NCBI GenBank assembly: GCA_045541535.1
Contig: JAZQJG010000098.1
Location: 32,584-96,583, forward strand
DNA length: 64,000 bases
From: Firm-08 sp045541535
GTDB lineage: Bacteria; Bacillota; Clostridia; Oscillospirales; QAKW01
Direction: 5' to 3'
Position 1 is the stretch's first letter; every line of letters begins with the position of its first letter. The position numbers were made by a program, and so were the translations under genes. Below are positions 35,418 to 42,445 of the stretch, piece after piece. The notes under the pieces are model-generated. The model worked only from the letters and a program-made list of their open reading frames with translations, had not been told where the DNA came from and ran no database searches.

Positions 35418-35517
35418 GAATGGCTCTCTTTTTCCTACGGCGGCATTATCCGCATCAGGTCAAGGGTTTCAGCGAAATACGCTTCTCTCAGCCAAGTCAA
35501 TCCTTAGCTCCCCATTC
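35418..35517 (-). promoter_or_regulatory. TPP (THI-box) riboswitch controlling thiT
   Basis: Minus-strand RNA shows the THI-box core in order: GGGGAGCT, CTGAGA, ACCCTTGACCTGAT, GGATAATGCC and GTAGGAA. The closing P1 helix pairs GAATGG (35517-35512) with CCATTC (35423-35418). A terminator follows at once, giving a standard transcriptional OFF switch. Confidence 0.95.
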
Positions 35518-35549
35518 AATTTTCACTAAACCGGTTTTAGCTTGAAAAC

Positions 35550-35579
35550 ATATTAACACATATTCTTAAGCTTTGTCAA
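35550..35579 (-). promoter_or_regulatory. Putative promoter for the thiT riboswitch transcript
   Basis: Minus strand: perfect TTGACA at 35579-35574 inside the end of rluD, 18-base spacer, TAATAT at 35555-35550. It lies about 33 bases before the aptamer. Confidence 0.5.
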
Positions 35580-36479
35580 CAAAAACTTAAAATATTCCGG
35601 CAATTCCGACTCAAAAATCATTCGTTCCCTGCTGATGGGATGCGTAAAACCTACTTTGAGCGCATGAAGGCATTGACCCTCAAAATCAAATTTTAACTTA
35701 CAGGTGCCGTTAAAGTAAAGCGGATCATTCAACACAGGATGCCCCACAGAAGCCATATGAACGCGAATTTGATGAGTCCTGCCCGTCTCCAATTTGCACT
35801 CAATATATGAAAATCCACCAAGTTCTTCCAACACCTTATAATGCGTAATCGCAGACTTTCCGTTTTGATAATTGATCGCCATCTTTTTTCGGTCACTCGG
35901 ATTGCGGCCGATGGGTGCATCAATGGTGCCCTCACTCGTTTTGAATGTACCCAATACAATTGCCCGATAACAACGATCCAGCGAGTGCTCTTTAATTTGT
36001 TCAGCTAAAAGATTGTGCGCACGATCGGTTTTTGCAACCAAAAGTAAACCACTGGTATCTTTGTCAATCCGATGCAAAATGCCCGGACGTGCCACGCCGT
36101 TGATGGAAGATAAACGATCGGCACAATGGTACAACAAAGCGTTTACTAACGTACCCGTATAATTGCCGGGTGCCGGATGGACCACCATTCCCTTCGGCTT
36201 GTTGACTATCAACATTTCATCATCTTCATACACAATGTCAATTGCAATGTTTTCAGGTAAAATGTCGGGAATCACGGGGTCCGGCAAAGAGATTTCAATT
36301 TCATCTCCGACAGTCACTTTCATACTTTTTTTAGCCGTTTTACCGTTCAGCAATACCGCTCCCTGCTCCAACAAATTCTGCACAAAGGAACGGCTGTTTT
36401 CTTCCAGCAAAAATTGCAGGGTCTTATCAATACGAAGACCCTGCAAAGATTCAGTTATCTGAAATTTCTTGATTTCCAT
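35553..36479 (-). CDS. rluD: RluA/RluD-family 23S rRNA pseudouridine synthase
   Basis: Converts uridines to pseudouridine in large-subunit rRNA. 308 residues from the ATG at 36479, which has GAGGAA at correct distance; the frame stays open upstream to 36527 but that part is inside lspA. An N-terminal S4 RNA-binding domain (about 10-70) is followed by the catalytic domain with HRIDKDTSGLLL (catalytic Asp) and GRTHQIRVHMASVGHPV. Exact target sites are not assured from sequence; the order lspA-rluD fits the Bacillus ylyB type. It overlaps the lspA end by 29 bases. Confidence 0.92.
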   Translation of the reverse strand: MEIKKFQITESLQGLRIDKTLQFLLEENSRSFVQNLLEQGAVLLNGKTAKKSMKVTVGDEIEISLPDPVIPDILPENIAIDIVYEDDEMLIVNKPKGMVVHPAPGNYTGTLVNALLYHCADRLSSINGVARPGILHRIDKDTSGLLLVAKTDRAHNLLAEQIKEHSLDRCYRAIVLGTFKTSEGTIDAPIGRNPSDRKKMAINYQNGKSAITHYKVLEELGGFSYIECKLETGRTHQIRVHMASVGHPVLNDPLYFNGTCKLKFDFEGQCLHALKVGFTHPISRERMIFESELPEYFKFLLTKLKNMC

Positions 36480-36975
36480 CTGAAGATTCCTCATTGGATT
36501 TTTCCAAAAACAGAAAATAGATGACAAATAATACCGTACCTACTGTGACGAATATATCTGCTATGTTAAACACGGCAAAATCCCAGCCAAAGAAAGTAAA
36601 AGCAAAAAAATCTACAACGTAATGTAAAAATACTCTGTCAATCAGATTTCCGATGCCGCCACCAACGATCATGGCAACTGTAACGATCCCAAAGGGATGT
36701 TTGACCACACCGCGAAAAATTGCAAAAATTGCCAAAACAATTAAGATACAGGTAAGGGCAGCAACAAAGATCTTTGAAATGTTTCCGTTTTTGGACAACA
36801 TTCCGAAGGCGATTCCCTCATTGTGAATATGAGTAATGGAAAAGAAATCGGGTATGACGGGAATTTCGTCATACAATTTCAAATTATTGCTGATGATAAA
36901 TTTAGTAATTTGATCCAAAAGAACAATAAATGCGGCAATCAAAATCCAATAATACTTTTTTAAAAACTTTCCCAT
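36451..36975 (-). CDS. lspA: Lipoprotein signal peptidase LspA
   Basis: Aspartic membrane protease that removes signal peptides from prolipoproteins. 174 residues, four membrane helices. DQITKFII in the first conserved block, NEGIAFG in the second, GGGIGNLIDRVF with the first catalytic Asp and FNIADIFVTVG with the second. It starts at the last base of divIVA and runs into rluD, the usual Firmicute order. Confidence 0.95.
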   Translation of the reverse strand: MGKFLKKYYWILIAAFIVLLDQITKFIISNNLKLYDEIPVIPDFFSITHIHNEGIAFGMLSKNGNISKIFVAALTCILIVLAIFAIFRGVVKHPFGIVTVAMIVGGGIGNLIDRVFLHYVVDFFAFTFFGWDFAVFNIADIFVTVGTVLFVIYFLFLEKSNEESSDGNQEISDN

Positions 36976-38060
36976 TATTTATCTTTCTTAACGTCAAAAT
37001 TTACGCCGAATTTCAGCTTTTTGCGATATCTGGGATTCTTATCCTTATCCCCGTCCTGCTCATCATCTTCATCATCTGAGATATCTTGCGGGAAGATCAA
37101 AGAACTGCCGCCAAACAATTGAAATCCGTCGTCTTCATCATCCTCATCTTCATCGTCGTCCTCGGTGGAAAATTCAGGTGCCACAGGCTCAACGGGCGAA
37201 GATTGTGCCGACAAAACGTCGTCGATACTAATTTGTTCTTCATCAGCATCAGAAACGGACTCTTCCTTAGCGTCAGCTATCAATTCCTCTTCAGCCTCAA
37301 CTACCGGCTCCTCTTCTGTTACTGCAATGGGATTATCTTCAACATTCACATTCGGCACTTCTTCTGCCGGCTCCTCAGATACGCCGGGCTCTTTTGTTTC
37401 AACCGTTTCCTGTGCGGGAGCCACAGAGATTTCTTCCTCAGTTTTAACAGGCGCAATCTCTACGTTTTGAGGTTTTTCAGGCAATTGACGAAGAAGATCC
37501 GCCTGCTGTTCCAAAACCTGCATGGCACGTAATCTATAGGCTTCTACTTCACCGGCAAGAGCGGCAAATTCTGCCTTCTTTTCAGCAATCTTTGCCTCAT
37601 ATTCCTTTTTCTCTGCCTCGTAAGAGCGAACGATCTCCTGCTGTTTATCGGCGAATTCTCTGGTGGTTTTCTCCCGGAATTCAGCAACTTTGGCATCGGC
37701 CTCAGACAGCATTTGATCCGCCTGAGCTTTAGCTTGAGTGAGAATCTCCTCGGCTTGTGCCCGAGCGTTTGCTTCCGTTTCTTTACGCTTGGTTTCCATT
37801 TCAACCAAGGCGTTTTCGTTAAGTTTTTGAGCGTTTACGATTGCAGACTTAAGAAACTTTTCGTCCTCACGATACTCCTCAATCTTACTCACGCAAACCT
37901 TCAGTTTGCCGACAAGTTCACCGTTTTCTTTGTACAAACGGGAGTATTCCCCATAGAGTTTGTCCAGAAATGCGTCGACATCCTCCTTTTTGTACCCGCT
38001 GAAAACACTTTGTTCGAACGTTACGTTTTTGATTTCTTCCGGCTTTAACATAATTGCCAT
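36975..38060 (-). CDS. divIVA: DivIVA-domain cell-division / polarity protein
   Basis: 361 residues. The N-terminal DivIVA domain, which binds curved membranes, is clear: MLKPEEIKNVTFEQSVFSGYKKEDVDAFLD. A long coiled coil follows (about 30-190), rich in Glu, Lys and Ala. From about 200 to 330 comes a strongly acidic, low-complexity tail with EEEP/DDED runs, ending in a short basic end (RYRKKLKFGVNF). Bacillus DivIVA is only about 164 residues, so the acidic half is extra. It lies beside ylmH, yggT, sepF and ylmE, the classic division cluster. Confidence 0.93.
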   Translation of the reverse strand: MAIMLKPEEIKNVTFEQSVFSGYKKEDVDAFLDKLYGEYSRLYKENGELVGKLKVCVSKIEEYREDEKFLKSAIVNAQKLNENALVEMETKRKETEANARAQAEEILTQAKAQADQMLSEADAKVAEFREKTTREFADKQQEIVRSYEAEKKEYEAKIAEKKAEFAALAGEVEAYRLRAMQVLEQQADLLRQLPEKPQNVEIAPVKTEEEISVAPAQETVETKEPGVSEEPAEEVPNVNVEDNPIAVTEEEPVVEAEEELIADAKEESVSDADEEQISIDDVLSAQSSPVEPVAPEFSTEDDDEDEDDEDDGFQLFGGSSLIFPQDISDDEDDEQDGDKDKNPRYRKKLKFGVNFDVKKDK

Positions 38061-38073
38061 AATTGCCTCCGAT

Positions 38074-38799
38074 TTATTGATATTGTTTAATTAATATATA
38101 TGTTTTTCCTTTTTTGGATAATCCGTCTTCATCCAAAAATACGAATTTACCACAGCCTCTGACAACGACAGAATCACCGGGTCGCAATAACTGTGTGCTT
38201 TTTGTCACTGATTTGTGATTTATAAATACGCGTTTATCAGCAATAGAATCCTGCGCTGTCTGACGGGAAAGATGCCATACGGCGGCGATCACAACGTCAA
38301 TTCTTAAGGAAGAAACCGGTAAACGCATTTCCTTAAACTGACCGGCAGGAATTTCATCCGGATCGTTAACAACGCTCCACGTTACCGAACATCTACCGAT
38401 ACGGTCAACACCGGATGTGATATACAGCACCATACGGTCTACGACAAAGAGATAGAATTTTCGCTGATCCTGCAAAACCAAAATGTCGCCCAAACAACGA
38501 CGCTCAATGCCGGTGGCCATAATACTGCCAAGAATATCACGATGGGAAATCTCGCCAAATTTATCCCATTTACCGCACAAAACAGAAATAGGAGCATTTC
38601 CTTTAATCTCTTGTGCGCCAAGGCAAAGTATACGACGATCTGCCTGTGGATAACCACCCTCAAAGGAATAATACAAACCGGTTTCAGACACCGAACGCAA
38701 AGCAGCATCCGCCTCTTCCAGACTCAAAAAATCCGTATACTGCTCCTCTTCATCCATAAAGCAAGCAGCAATTTTATCTTCAATACTTGCAAGTAACAT
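38074..38799 (-). CDS. ylmH: YlmH-family S4-domain RNA-binding protein
   Basis: 241 residues. The C-terminal S4 domain (about 175-235: VWHLSRQTAQDSIADKRVFIN, GDSVVVRGCGKF) binds RNA; the N-terminal YlmH part includes HRDILGSIMATGIERRCLGDI. In Firmicutes it is encoded between yggT and divIVA, as here, and has been linked to ribosome-associated quality control and to division. It is probably co-expressed with both neighbours. Confidence 0.92.
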   Translation of the reverse strand: MLLASIEDKIAACFMDEEEQYTDFLSLEEADAALRSVSETGLYYSFEGGYPQADRRILCLGAQEIKGNAPISVLCGKWDKFGEISHRDILGSIMATGIERRCLGDILVLQDQRKFYLFVVDRMVLYITSGVDRIGRCSVTWSVVNDPDEIPAGQFKEMRLPVSSLRIDVVIAAVWHLSRQTAQDSIADKRVFINHKSVTKSTQLLRPGDSVVVRGCGKFVFLDEDGLSKKGKTYILIKQYQ

Positions 38800-38810
38800 A
38801 CTGCCGCTCC

Positions 38811-39050
38811 TTAGGGAAAGAGAAAGGATAACACAAGGCCCAAAACCAAAGGTGAAAGATCAATTGGACAATTGGCCAAAAATGGAATTTTTGAAAGAAG
38901 AGTGCGAATGGGATTCAAAACGGGATCGCAAATTCTACTTAAAAAAACGTAAACCTTATTAAACGGATCACGCACGATCCAGGAGAAAATGCAATAGACA
39001 AGTAAAATCAGCCGAATGGCGTCGGCCAAAAAATACAGCAATCTGATCAT
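38811..39050 (-). CDS. YggT family membrane protein
   Basis: 79 residues, two hydrophobic helices joined by DPFNKVYVFLSRICDPVLNPIRTL, with the conserved DPxLxPxR motif of YggT/YlmG. Found next to sepF in most Firmicutes and cyanobacteria, with a suspected role in division or chromosome and membrane organisation. It starts four bases after the sepF stop. Confidence 0.93.
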   Translation of the reverse strand: MIRLLYFLADAIRLILLVYCIFSWIVRDPFNKVYVFLSRICDPVLNPIRTLLSKIPFLANCPIDLSPLVLGLVLSFLFP

Positions 39051-39053
39051 ATT

Positions 39054-39602
39054 TTAGAAAATCGCACGATCCATCTTGAGTTCGTCCAATACGTCACCCA
39101 TAATATTGACGTCATAAGGAGTAATAATAAAGGTAGCATTTGCCACGCGTTTCAAGGCGCCGCCCTGACCGTATGCTACGCCACTCAGGAAATCAACCAT
39201 ACGGCGTACCGTTTCCTTATCAACGCCTTCAACGTTTAAAAGCACTGTTTTACGATTGATCAGGTGATCGGCAATTTGCGGTGATTCACTAAATTCTTCC
39301 GGTTTTACCAAAATCACCTGCAACTGTGCCGTAGCATTGATGTTCACATAACGCTCATCACGAGCAGATTTTCTCGCTTCTCTTCTGGCGTCGTTACGAG
39401 AGTCACGACGGGGTTGCTCTCTTCTGACAGGCTCTCTGTATTCATAAGAACTGCCGGAAGGCTTGTAACTGTCTTTTTCGGCAAAAAACTGATTTCTTTG
39501 ATCTTCCGGACTGTTATCCATCCCCGATTGCATCTCTTCTTCCGTTGCAAATTCATCTTCAGGGACACCCATAATTCTTTTAAGTTTAGACCACCATTCC
39601 AT
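39054..39602 (-). CDS. sepF: Cell-division protein SepF
   Basis: 182 residues. An amphipathic N-terminal membrane-binding helix (MEWWSKLKRIMG), a charged disordered linker rich in Arg and Glu (about 15-88), and the SepF core (VILVKPEEF, INRKTVLLNVEGVDKE, RMVDFLSGVAYGQGG, about 95-175). SepF tethers FtsZ to the membrane. Located between ylmE and yggT. Confidence 0.96.
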   Translation of the reverse strand: MEWWSKLKRIMGVPEDEFATEEEMQSGMDNSPEDQRNQFFAEKDSYKPSGSSYEYREPVRREQPRRDSRNDARREARKSARDERYVNINATAQLQVILVKPEEFSESPQIADHLINRKTVLLNVEGVDKETVRRMVDFLSGVAYGQGGALKRVANATFIITPYDVNIMGDVLDELKMDRAIF

Positions 39603-39616
39603 AGTGATACCTCCCG

Positions 39617-40294
39617 TTAATATTTTCTACTTCCGAATAAAGCACTGCCGATACGAACCATATTACTGCCGCATTCAACGGCAATCTCATAATCCCCCGA
39701 CATGCCCATAGATAATATATAATCATTTATATTATCCATCTTTTTATCCACATTGTCAACCAGTAATTTTTTCAAAGACTCAAAATAGCCTTGCAACGTT
39801 GACCGATCCCGACTGATCGGAGGTATGCACATCAAGCCCTTCCAGCGAATATTCGGGCAGTTTTTGATGTGAGAAAGCAGTTTCTGCAGTTCACTCGGCG
39901 CTATACCGCCCTTGCTGTCCTCTCCCCCAACGTTTACTTCCACCAAGATATCCTGTATCTTACCGATTTTTGCGGCCTGTTTTTGAATTTCATTCACCAA
40001 ACGTTCGGAATCAACCGATTGAATCAGTTCAACCTTATCAATAATGTACTTGACCTTATTGGTTTGCAGGGATCCGATCAAATGAATATGAAGTTCATCA
40101 CGCATGGCCAGTTGATCGTATTTTTGCAACAGCTCCTGCACTCGGTTTTCACCGATATACCGGATACCGCCTTCTAATATAGCAAGATTAATTCTTTCCA
40201 CGGGAACAGTTTTGGTCACAGCAAGTAAAGTAACCTTGTTTTCGTCAATTTTACTTCGGATGTTTTTTAAATTCTCAAGCAAAACGTCTTGCAT
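39617..40294 (-). CDS. PLP homeostasis protein (YggS/YlmE)
   Basis: 225 residues with the alanine-racemase-like TIM barrel of the PLPBP family. K28 in LLAVTKTVP is the pyridoxal-phosphate lysine; YIGENRVQELLQKY, HLIGSLQTNK and SMGMSGDYEIAVECGSNMVRIGSALFG are diagnostic. It buffers free PLP and influences amino-acid metabolism. Directly upstream of sepF, as in Bacillus (ylmE). Confidence 0.95.
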   Translation of the reverse strand: MQDVLLENLKNIRSKIDENKVTLLAVTKTVPVERINLAILEGGIRYIGENRVQELLQKYDQLAMRDELHIHLIGSLQTNKVKYIIDKVELIQSVDSERLVNEIQKQAAKIGKIQDILVEVNVGGEDSKGGIAPSELQKLLSHIKNCPNIRWKGLMCIPPISRDRSTLQGYFESLKKLLVDNVDKKMDNINDYILSMGMSGDYEIAVECGSNMVRIGSALFGSRKY

Positions 40295-40303
40295 AAATGC
40301 CTC

Positions 40304-41518
40304 CTAAGACACCGTTTTTCCGTCGTATAAATTTTTACCTCCGACGATCACTTCATCAAAACCGACAACAGATCCTTCGGGGTCAAGCAATGCATAGGTT
40401 GTACCCATATACAATACGTCGGCTTTTTTGAATTTGATGATCTGACCGACTTTAACGTATACGCCGCTTTTACCATCCAGCAAACGAACACTATTTTTAT
40501 CAACTCGGATACCGGCGTAGGTTTTTGTAATCACAACGCCTTCTAAAGTACGGAGAGATAAAAACTCAGAGTGCACTGCGTTGCATTGTACACCGACCAA
40601 TACGTTGTCCGCTTCATTCTTCAATGAAATAATTTCGCCACCAATACGCTCATCCGTAACCGAAGGAAATCGAAAATAAATATCGTCTCCAACTTTGTAA
40701 TTCTTCACGGTGGATGCCGGAACAACGAAATAATACTGCCAATTATAATCAGATACGATTTTGCCGACGTTTTCGGTCGGTGAGACCGGATTTGTCTTCA
40801 TATCCATAATCAGTTTGTTATACTGTTCAATGGAATAATCGGCAAAAATTTCAGGGGTCACAGAAGACTCATAACCGTCAACACTTCTGCTGTAAAATCC
40901 GGAACTGTCGGCGGCCATATTTTCCACGGCGCCGCTGATAGATCCCTCAAGTTCCGAAATTTTAGCCTGTAAAGTCGCTATTTCTTGTTTGTATTCCTCA
41001 TTATCTCCGGTAACAATTTCTTTAATAAAAACGTTCTTTTCAAAGGCAGATAATGCCTCCTGTGCCGCAAAGGCATCCTTACTTTGCAGGGCGCCGGCAT
41101 ATTCGGATAAAGATTGCTGCACACTTTGCTCATAAGCAGAATAATCACCGGAATAGGTGGTTTTTGCAGCGATAGCTGCAGTGTAACTGTCTACCTCTGC
41201 CTGCAGTACACGAATTTCTTCTCTTGCCTTAACATCCGCTTCTCTTCCGTAAATATGTGCAATGGTGCCGCCTTTGGACACTTTTTCTCCATCCTCCAGG
41301 ATAATATCGTGATATCCTTCAACGTTGTCTGCCAGCGTATGCTCTGTTCTGCAAACCACGCCTCTAATTTCGAAGGTATCCTCCATGGTCGCTTCCACGG
41401 CATATTCGGTTTTCAGTGATAAGAAAAAATAGTTATAAATCTGAAACACGAGTAAAGCCAGCACCAACAGCAGTACGCCTACGACCGTTGCGTTGACCCA
41501 TTTGCGCGATCCCTTCAT
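40304..41518 (-). CDS. HlyD-like membrane-anchored adaptor protein, function unknown
   Basis: 404 residues: a basic N-terminus, one membrane helix (about 11-33), then an outside part with a biotinyl/lipoyl-like half (GYHDIILEDGEKVSKGGTIAHI), a coiled-coil hairpin (about 85-195) and a beta-barrel region (VGDDIYFRFPSV, VGVQCNAVHSEFLSL). This is the layout of HlyD-type membrane fusion proteins, but no transporter partner is encoded nearby. It lies between miaA and the ylmE-sepF cluster, which suggests a link to the envelope or division site (inference). Confidence 0.8.
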   Translation of the reverse strand: MKGSRKWVNATVVGVLLLVLALLVFQIYNYFFLSLKTEYAVEATMEDTFEIRGVVCRTEHTLADNVEGYHDIILEDGEKVSKGGTIAHIYGREADVKAREEIRVLQAEVDSYTAAIAAKTTYSGDYSAYEQSVQQSLSEYAGALQSKDAFAAQEALSAFEKNVFIKEIVTGDNEEYKQEIATLQAKISELEGSISGAVENMAADSSGFYSRSVDGYESSVTPEIFADYSIEQYNKLIMDMKTNPVSPTENVGKIVSDYNWQYYFVVPASTVKNYKVGDDIYFRFPSVTDERIGGEIISLKNEADNVLVGVQCNAVHSEFLSLRTLEGVVITKTYAGIRVDKNSVRLLDGKSGVYVKVGQIIKFKKADVLYMGTTYALLDPEGSVVGFDEVIVGGKNLYDGKTVS

Positions 41519-41521
41519 TTC

Positions 41522-42445
41522 TCAGTTCCTTTCAACAATATCAATTGCCTGTTGTAGTATAGTTTCAAATTCACTTTCACGGGAAATATCAATCCAATGA
41601 ATTGCCTCGTTTCGTTTAAACCAGGTGATCTGTCGCTTTGCATAACGGCGAGAATTTTGCTTGATGGCTTCCACCGCCTCTTCCAAGGTGACCTTACCGC
41701 CCAAATACTGCAAAATCTCTTTATATCCAATGCCTGCGGCCGCGGTTGAGTTAGAAAAGCCGGGTAAAGATTTCAAAGATAAAACCTCTTCTAACAACCC
41801 GTTATCCATCATAAGATCCACTCTCTTATTGATACGCTCGTACAAATAATTCCGATCAATAAAATTAAGGCCGATCATAATAGCCGGCAAGGGTGAGCTG
41901 TTTACGTGACTCTGCTCTTCCCAATACAAAATGCTCTTGCCGGTCAGCAAAACAATTTCAAGGGCACGAACGATGCGTTTTTTATCGTTTACATGTAATC
42001 GTTGGGAGGCTTTGGGGTCTAAATCACGTAAACGTTCCAACAAAACTTCGCCTGTCAACCCATTTAGCTCTTCTCTTAAATCGGCGTCGGCCGGCATATC
42101 GGCAAACTGTGTATCCTGAATCAAATGATCCACGTACAGTCCCGTTCCACCCGCCAAAATACAATAGCGATCACGGGCGGCTACGTCATCTACACATTGT
42201 CTGGCCATAGTCACAAAGCGTTGAACACTACAGTTTTCCCAAGGCATCAAAACGTCTATCATATGATGCGGAACGCCCTGCATCTCCGATTTCGTCACCT
42301 TGGCTGTTCCGACATCCATATTTTTGTATAATTGCATAGAATCAACGGAAACAATTTCTCCATCGTAATGCTTGGCCAGAGCGACCGATAAAGCAGTTTT
42401 GCCGGAAGCCGTCGGGCCGATCACTGAAATGATCTTGCTCATCAC
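41522..42445 (-). CDS. miaA: tRNA dimethylallyltransferase MiaA
   Basis: Adds the isopentenyl group to A37 of tRNAs reading UNN codons, using DMAPP made by the MEP pathway. 307 residues. P-loop GPTASGKTALS at about 10-20, DSMQLYKNMDVGTAK, the AGGTGLY motif and KRIVRALEI are diagnostic. The product of MiaB (47551) finishes the same modification. Four-base overlap with mutL. Confidence 0.96.
   Translation of the reverse strand: MMSKIISVIGPTASGKTALSVALAKHYDGEIVSVDSMQLYKNMDVGTAKVTKSEMQGVPHHMIDVLMPWENCSVQRFVTMARQCVDDVAARDRYCILAGGTGLYVDHLIQDTQFADMPADADLREELNGLTGEVLLERLRDLDPKASQRLHVNDKKRIVRALEIVLLTGKSILYWEEQSHVNSSPLPAIMIGLNFIDRNYLYERINKRVDLMMDNGLLEEVLSLKSLPGFSNSTAAAGIGYKEILQYLGGKVTLEEAVEAIKQNSRRYAKRQITWFKRNEAIHWIDISRESEFETILQQAIDIVERN

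Noticed and set aside
36480..36527. Longer start for rluD
   Set aside because: Adds 16 residues wholly inside lspA; the ATG at 36479 has a GAGGAA site.
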